Assembly (NCBI GenBank): GCA_032191485.1
Contig: JAVDOI010000011.1
Location: forward strand, 20,757,887-20,821,886
Length of the DNA stretch: 64,000 nucleotides
From: Leptoclinus maculatus
Taxonomy: Eukaryota; Chordata; Actinopteri; Perciformes; Stichaeidae
Reading direction: 5' to 3'
A program made the position numbers and the translations under genes. The notes below the pieces were generated by a model that was given only the letters and a program-made list of their open reading frames with translations, was not told the origin of the DNA and did not search any database. This document shows, in pieces, positions 58,070-64,000 of this stretch. Positions within the stretch are counted from its first letter, which is position 1, and the number at the start of each line of letters is the position of its first letter.

Positions 58070-58657
58070 TGCTGCGTTCACACCAAACGCGGCGCGAATT
58101 CATCGCGCAGCAAATTCGCGTCCATCGCGCCGCCAGTCCCGCCGGTCTCGCCGGGGACCATTTGTGTTCATTCGCGTGAATTGCGCTGGAGAGGGGGCGG
58201 GGCTTATCGCCCTGAAAGCAGTTCAACTGTCCGCCATCAACCATGGAAAAAATAACCTCTATTTCTGCTTAGTACGTGTTGTGGAAGTCCCAGATATCAC
58301 GGGAAACTAAACGCCGTCATGTCTGGGTTAATAACATTGTCCACAGGAGCTCCGTGGATTTTATCGAGATGTATTCATTGTGTCTAGCAAGCCACACGTC
58401 CGCTGTTTACAACAGCTGTATGAGCCCCAAATAAACTGATTTGACTGTGATTTAACTGCAATAAACCGACAAAAAGGGACTCCTAAATAACTACCTAATG
58501 ATGCCGATTTGTCTGAATTCATGTTGTTAGTTCTCTCCGCAAGACGACAAGCAAATAACTTAAAATACTTTTTCTCAATGGAGCTCGGATCGATCGGTGC
58601 TAGGCTATGCTAACATGGTAGCAGCTCCATCAACACTCACAATAAGTGAATGCAGCA
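58070..58657. mobile_element. Harbinger-like element nested in the hAT
   Basis: Ends TGCTGCGTTCAC and GTGAATGCAGCA form an inverted repeat of about 12 bp with one mismatch. They are flanked by TTA on both sides (58067-58069 and 58658-58660), as for PIF/Harbinger. The left subterminal ACACCAAACGCGGCGCGAAT is a motif I associate with fish Harbinger elements. A plus-strand stretch near 58308 translates to RRHVWVNNIVHRSSVDFIEM, possibly a decayed transposase start. GC-rich inside the AT-rich hAT. Confidence 0.7.
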
Positions 58658-58808
58658 TTATGCTGCGTTCACTTAAATGTGGAAGTGCAATAAAAAGATG
58701 TTGTCCCTAAAATTAATGAATAATCGTGATAAATAATCGTGATCTCAATATTGATCAAAATAATCGCGATTATGATTTTGGCCATAATCGTGCAGCCCTA
58801 CCCAGTGG

Positions 58809-60469
58809 TTACAGATTCTCTCTCCACCTCCCTACACTTGTATTTTGAGTGTTATTCAAAAAGTACAACAACAGAAAAGTAACATCAGTAGGACTTTATG
58901 CGTGTCGTGATCGACATGCATTCTGGAACAAATGTGGGGTCAGCTGCCAACCTGCTCTCCTCCCAGCTCTCCTGCCTCTCCTGAGCCTTGGATCTTGATG
59001 ACGGGGGATCCAGAGCCCCACAATTCTGTCTTTCTCCATCCACATCACGGCCAGGAGCCCCGCAGCATTGATCTCTCTCTCTCCACCGCATCGTTCAAAA
59101 CTACTTCCGAAACTACTTCCCACTATGAGCCGTTCACTAGAGACCACAGTGATACGTAGAAGGGCTTTTCTTCTTGCCACTAGAGCAGAGCCTGCCTTCC
59201 ATTTTGTCACCCAAGGCAACTTTCTTTGACCCGAGCCCACACCACGGTCTCTTTGGGATCAGGTGTATGCTCGCCTCACTGACCGCTCACACCAGTGTGC
59301 CACTCAAGTGGCTGCAGGACAAAACAACATCTTGCTGCTGCCCTCCGCTGGCTACGCCATGGCAACTAAGCTTGGGGCATTAGAAAGGCTATGACGGCTG
59401 CTCTGACTCTTGAACTTGAGACTATAGGCATAAAGCACCACGTCTGACGTGGCACATTTGGTTCAGTTTTGGATTTCATTAGTTGATTTAACACAACTTT
59501 CATGAAATCTGCACTGCCATCAAAGACTGTAGCACAATTAACTTTTAATTTGAATTTCATTTTTTAGATTTGCCTCTTTTTGTTATGAGGCGTACACTGC
59601 CTTTGTGACTCTCTCAATGCAGCATCATTTATTTTTGTGTTAAAGCTCAAAGCATTACAAATTCAATGCTGGTATTTAAATGCCATTATGTCTGAACCAC
59701 AGCATCAGAGACCATTGCCTCCCTGATGTCTACCTTTACCTTTCAGACTGTCCTAGCAGATAGGGTCCACCATGTAATTATTGTCCCTTCAGCACCGAGT
59801 AGAACCACATTCTTTAAAGTTGTTGCTTTTTAAGTGAGTCAAATCTCTCAAGTCTCTCAACTGCACAGTGAACATTTTTATTCACCTCAACTTGATCTCA
59901 CTGTGTTGTAAAAAAAGTTATGTGACAGCAGAACTGATGGTTTTACCACAAAAACAACTAACTGAAAAAAAAGAAACAATCCAGTTGCCTTGTCCTAGCT
60001 CATTGGACGGTTAAGGGCCCTTCTGAATATTACAGTTAAACGTGTATTATCAGCTGAGAAATGTGTGCAAATCATTTGACTACTTCTGGCATCAACTGAG
60101 CAGGTATGGAGGTTGTGCATACAGGGACAAGGGTGCATCAGTATATAAAAACAAAAACTTTAATTGAATTGAAATATGGAGATGCAATGCAATTCACCAG
60201 ATTAACTTGGCAAATAAGCATGGTCTATTAGTGTATATTAGTGAGAGTTTTTTTGATAGAGGTCACCTGGATTCTGTATTTCACTTGTAGGTGTCAATTT
60301 AGATATGAGGTTACTAAAACCAAAATTTTGGCAAACAAAATAGTATTCCTAGAGGAAAATTCCTGCACAAAAGTCTGAAAATTCCTGCACAAAAATGAGA
60401 CAAATTGACAACCCAGAGATGATGACAGAGCAACTGACGTAGTATAAAGAGAGAGATAGTCTATGTCGC
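58809..60469. other. Spacer
   Basis: 58920-59380 is GC-richer with several unrecognised open frames on both strands. They could be part of a retroelement, but I find no motif. The remainder is AT-rich with nothing to annotate. Confidence 0.35.
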
Positions 60470-60905
60470 ACTATGGAAAGGAAGGGGAGGGAAGGTGGAT
60501 GGGTCAAACAAACACCAGACTTTTGGTTTGTGTTCCATGCAAAACAAAAAGTAAACTTAATTTTTTCACATCAGTCGAGACTCACGTGAGTCGCTAGCCA
60601 CGTGACCACGTTTATCCAATCGCTAGACACACAACACATTAGTCACTCGGTAGTGACGTGAGTCGGTAGTCCAGTTAATGTCAACCACGCTCTTTTCCTA
60701 AACCCTACTAAGTGGTTTTGTCGCCCCAAAACATTACTTCCTGTGAAGACAATATGCATGTAACGAGCGGAAACTGACACGCCGTCCTTGCCGTGTCCAA
60801 AACCAACACTAGAGGAGTACATCGAGCATCATCGTTCAAGGCTTCGGGCCACTGACCGTGCATCAGTATCTGACGAGTTCGGAGTCAGAATGTGTTGAAT
60901 TGGAG
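60470..60905 (+). repeat. Rep-A interspersed repeat, copy 8
   Basis: AGGTGGATGGGTCAAACAAA then CACCAGACTTTTGG, GTTCCATGCAAAACAAAAAG, CACGCTCTTTTCCTAAACCC then TACTAAGTGGTTTTGTCGCC, and a 3' end GGGCCACTGACCGTGCATCA then GTATCTGACGAGTTCGGAGT. The 3' end matches 38640-38690. Confidence 0.6.
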
Positions 60906-62203
60906 GCAGTGTGTCCAGAATCTTGCTATTGAGGCTTTCAGGGGGTCTCAAGTGTCACCAAGGGGTCTCGGACCCCCCGGGACCCCCCGTATTTTGCACA
61001 CTGTTGAATGTGCTGTAAATGAAAACATCTACAATCATTTATATTGTCAACAGCAGAGGACCTAGTAATAATTACTTTAAATGATGCAGTTATGAGTGCA
61101 CTTCCTTGCAGTGGGAGCATTCAGTCACAGTAAAAATTGTAGAAAGTACAAGGAAGTAAAAAAAGAAAAAACATTATACAGTTGGGGCTGGGAGAAAGAA
61201 AATGAAGGCAATACATGATTGTCACATGGGAGAAATAAATGGCGTTCAAGTTAGTGACAGGATGTGGAGACACCTACTCAAGACTGGGACCTGTTGACAA
61301 CGCACTGGGGATCAAGGAACAGGAATGACAGACAGTGTGAGGAAGAGTTTGACAGGAGGGACTGAGAGGAGGAAAGAAGTGATGGCGCGGTTGGGAATCC
61401 TCCTACTCAACGGTGGGACTCTGCTGAATACATCAAATGGAAAGGAGGACGATTTGGGAGCGAGGCAACAGATTGATGTTTTGTTTTCCTTTGTCGTAGT
61501 CACATGGACACTGTTTCCCTTTGCTTCAAAGAGACAGGTTAAACATTAATTTATTAATATAATGTGTCACTTCCCGGAAATATCTTTCCCAACAAATCAG
61601 TTGTGATGTAGTTGAGCATCCCACGGTGTCTAAAAGTGAAAGGGGCTGTCTGTTGGATACAAATCACATGGAAATGCTCAATATTTGCACATTTTATCAA
61701 AGTCCTTTTTTGCAACTGTTTTATTCTTGATACTGGTGTAATGCTTGGCAATATCTATAAAGGATCAAAGGAGATCCTACATTTCCCATGATTCAACCAA
61801 CAGCATTTTTTTAGTAGACCGTCCCTGCCAATTAAATCTTCCAAATTCTCCTTGGCTCCACTTTGTCATGCAGGTTTTACGGTATATATTTTCAGCTGTT
61901 GTATTGTCTTCCAGGCTGAGTAAATATGGGTGGTAAAAGCTGCTTGTACAAACAGGGGAAGGAGAGTCTTGTATATCAGCAGGCACGCTAACTCAGTCAA
62001 AAATGTGTTAGCTCAGTTGCGAGTACAAACTATTTATACAAAAGACATTTGTACCATTGAGTCTTATAATTGTTGGCAAACTATTCCTCTTTTGTGAAGC
62101 AGTGTATAATCTGACAGGAGGTTGATATTGGAGAATATGAAAGTAAATGGCTCACAAAAACTCTTCCTTCCTACATATTTGATTTCTGGGTCTCTTTGTT
62201 CGG
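60906..62203. other. Unannotated spacer
   Basis: A palindromic GGGGTCTCGGACCCCCCGGG then ACCCCCC lies near 60961-60987. No gene is supported. The plus frame 61325-61549 is open but lacks splice or family evidence. Confidence 0.4.
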
Positions 62204-62490
62204 TCTATGTTCCCTCAGCCCCATGTTCCCTCAACCCTATGTTCCCTCAACCCTATGTTCTCTTAGCCCTATGTTCCCTCAACCCTATGTTCTCTTAACC
62301 CTATCTTCTCTTAGCCCTATGTTCTCTTAACCCTATGTTCTCTTAGCCCTATGTTTCCTCAACCCTATGTTCTCTTAGCTCTATTTTCCCTCAGCCCCAT
62401 GTTCCCTCAACCCTACCTATGTTCTCTAAACCCTATGTTCCCTCAGCCCAATGTTCTCTAAACCCTATGTTCCCTCAGCCCTATATAACC
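62204..62490. repeat. 16-bp minisatellite, about 17 copies
   Basis: The unit ATGTTCCCTCAACCCT alternates with ATGTTCTCTTAGCCCT. Variants include CTCAGCCC and CTCTAAACCC, with one 4-bp insertion near 62418. The alternation suggests an older 32-bp unit. Confidence 0.9.
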
Positions 62491-62504
62491 TCAGATGAGT
62501 ACCT

Positions 62505-62560
62505 CTGTCGATGCCATGCCATTGTTTCGACGCCCAATTCCGAAATCCCTACGCCCATTG
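62505..62560. repeat. Degenerate ATGGGC-type repeat linked to the minisatellite
   Basis: The reverse complement contains GGAGCAATGGGCGTAGG and GATTTCGGAATTGGGC, matching 7035-7165. A further inverted match to the minisatellite unit, CTGAGGGAACATTGGGCTGC, lies at 62749-62769. The minisatellite may therefore sit inside a larger inverted-repeat element. Confidence 0.4.
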
Positions 62561-62569
62561 CTCCAAAAC

Positions 62570-63691
62570 AAACAAACAAACAGAAGCATACGGATAAGTG
62601 CTATGCAGAATGAAGCCACTGGACATTCCTGGTTGCAATATTTTTTTCCTTTTATGACTAACGCATGACCTGTCCTACCCTGCCTATTATTGCAATATCT
62701 AAAAAAAAAAAAGTTATAGACAGATTTAAAAATGGTCCTAGGATGATGCTGAGGGAACATTGGGCTGCTGTTAGTGCAGATTTGACTCACCTGAATCCTT
62801 AGGACTGAAGTCTGTGTCACCCAAGTAACTTGACATGAAAATACTGGTGGTGTAATAGTAGCTGGTGTCTGGTGTGTAGATCTCCTCTGGATTTGGCGAG
62901 TCTGCTCTTCTCTTGATGTAGTTGGAAGTTGTGTTTCAGTGGTAAAAGCGTGAAAGGAACAGCTTCCAAATTGTTTGCACGGATCAAAACAACTAATCAA
63001 ACAAGTCATGGCATAGCTCATCGTCTTCAACGTTGCTCTCCCGGCGTCTTATAAGTGGCTATCACCCAGTCAGACACTCATCTCCATGTGTAATGTCAGT
63101 ACTGACCCTCCAATGGAGTATTAACAGTACAAATGAAGTACAATGATCAGAATAATAAGCATAAGCCCTGATGACGTGCCTCTACCTAACATTCTCATCA
63201 TTTCCAGCAAGTATCTGGAACTCTCTGGATGTCTTCCCTTTGTGGCGGCAATGATAAGTCACACTTGAAAAGCGGGAGACGACAGAAAGCGGCTCACAGG
63301 CACTTCAGTATTTAACGCTGACGCTCGATTTGACATTTCAGTTACTGCGATACTGTGTGTGTGTGTGTGTGTGGGGGGGGGGGGATCGTGGGAGTTGGCT
63401 TTCTCCTTTGCCTCTCCATCATTGTCACTGCTTCTCTGAAGCATCGTATTTTAATATAGCAAATAATCGAATTGTGAAACTTGTGAAACGGCCAGCACAT
63501 TAGCGGCACTTTTTTGCAAGCTTGCTGCTGCTGCAGTTTCTCAATGATGAAGATAATTACCTGCAGGCAAGCTGATGGATGTACAACTCAGTCATAATAT
63601 CAGTGGCTGTATCCCAGTACATGTATGGAACTGTGTGGTTCAGTATGAGTGTGTGTGGAAAGTACATGCCTGTCTGAATATGTTTGTGTGT

Positions 63692-63730
<39 letters not shown>

Positions 63731-64000
63731 CACTCGCATGTGTGTATACGTTAGCTCTAACCTCTCTATTTTCTTAGAGGCCAGACAGAAAATGTCAGCA
63801 AGTCAAAGCTATTATAGCGCAGAGCTGACCTTTCATTCATCAAGCTCCAAAAGCACATTTGTATTCAAAAGCACTCTTTAAAAGTAGAAAAGGGAAATTC
63901 TTCCTGAGACAAAATATAGATTGGAGCTCCTAAATGTCACATAAAGTAACACATTGATATTCTATTGGAATGTATTCATAACATTCTTAAGAATTGGCTC
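62570..64000. other. Spacer with microsatellites
   Basis: (GT)n with G-run at about 63353-63384, and (GT)n at 63680-63727. The minus frame 62491-63030 is open but shows no recognised domain and overlaps repeat sequence. Nothing else is supported. Confidence 0.4.

Larger units (their letters stand above)
57654..58800. mobile_element. Internally deleted hAT transposon
   Basis: Terminal inverted repeats TAGGGCTGCAC(A/G)ATTA-type with ATCGCGAT..ACGATTTTGGC subterminal words are flanked by a perfect 8-bp duplication CCCAGTGG (57646-57653 and 58801-58808), the hAT hallmark. It holds the start of a BED zinc-finger transposase frame (57946) and, nested inside that, a second element at 58070-58657. 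The catalytic domain is absent. A perfect 11-bp hairpin (CTGCCGCTGCA-cca-TGCAGCGGCAG) sits at 57810-57834. Confidence 0.9.

Noticed and set aside
58896..59240. Minus-strand frame of 114 codons in GC-richer DNA
   Set aside because: Arg-rich translation with no motif. A competing plus-strand frame is equally open, so neither is supported.
62491..63030. Minus-strand 179-codon frame
   Set aside because: It overlaps repeat-related sequence, has no recognisable domain and is of mixed low complexity.

Overview
The window reads as a gene-poor stretch of teleost fish chromosome, intergenic or from very large introns. The evidence is the repeat content: an L2-type LINE with an ATTCA-repeat 3' tail, hAT, Harbinger-like and piggyBac-like DNA transposons, solo LTRs, dense (CA)n, (CT)n and (GATA)n microsatellites, and several interspersed families I recognise as typical of ray-finned fish. 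Long open frames are almost absent outside mobile elements, and spacers are AT-rich with many homeodomain-like TAATTA motifs. All assignments come from reading the sequence; no database search was run.

Layout. 0-4 kb: a copy of an interspersed repeat (called Rep-A here) is split by an 865-bp Harbinger-like element. A good candidate protein-coding exon follows (2489-2630), then a TATA promoter with a first-exon-like segment (3764-3910). 4-14 kb: mostly spacer, with an LTR-like block at 9.1-9.6 kb and candidate exons at 13.6 and 13.9 kb. 14.4-18.3 kb: a long (CT)n tract, the 3' end of a LINE, a decayed Ty3/Gypsy pol end joined to a polypurine tract and LTR, and a degenerate minisatellite (Rep-C). 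20.77-23.53 kb: a 2.76-kb element with long terminal inverted repeats that encloses a spliced small gene, the most gene-like locus in the window. 25.7-26.1 kb: a solo LTR with a perfect 5-bp target duplication. 29.5-33.66 kb: a nearly complete L2-type LINE on the minus strand with a 1029-codon uninterrupted endonuclease/reverse-transcriptase frame. 34.8-35.0 kb: a second solo LTR. 43.2-48.2 kb: two paralogous non-coding blocks flank a piggyBac-like remnant. 49.9-50.6 kb: a third LTR. 53-58.8 kb: minisatellites, Rep-A copies, and a hAT element with a Harbinger-like element nested inside its zinc-finger exon. 60-64 kb: a Rep-A copy and a 16-bp minisatellite.

The only clearly intact protein-coding capacity is the LINE frame (30554-33643) and the three-exon, phase-consistent 141-residue gene inside the inverted-repeat element (21399-22240). 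Isolated candidate exons at 2489, 13620, 13880, 24816 (minus strand) and 50783 could belong to host genes whose other exons lie outside the window or were missed.

Best leads for something undescribed: (1) the TIR element that carries a coiled-coil, Ser/acid-rich, Lys-rich gene and no transposase; (2) two pairs of paralogous non-coding blocks (43.24/48.03 kb and 27.86/52.72 kb) that look like duplicated regulatory elements; (3) a promoter core shared between a solo LTR and an apparent TATA-driven first exon.
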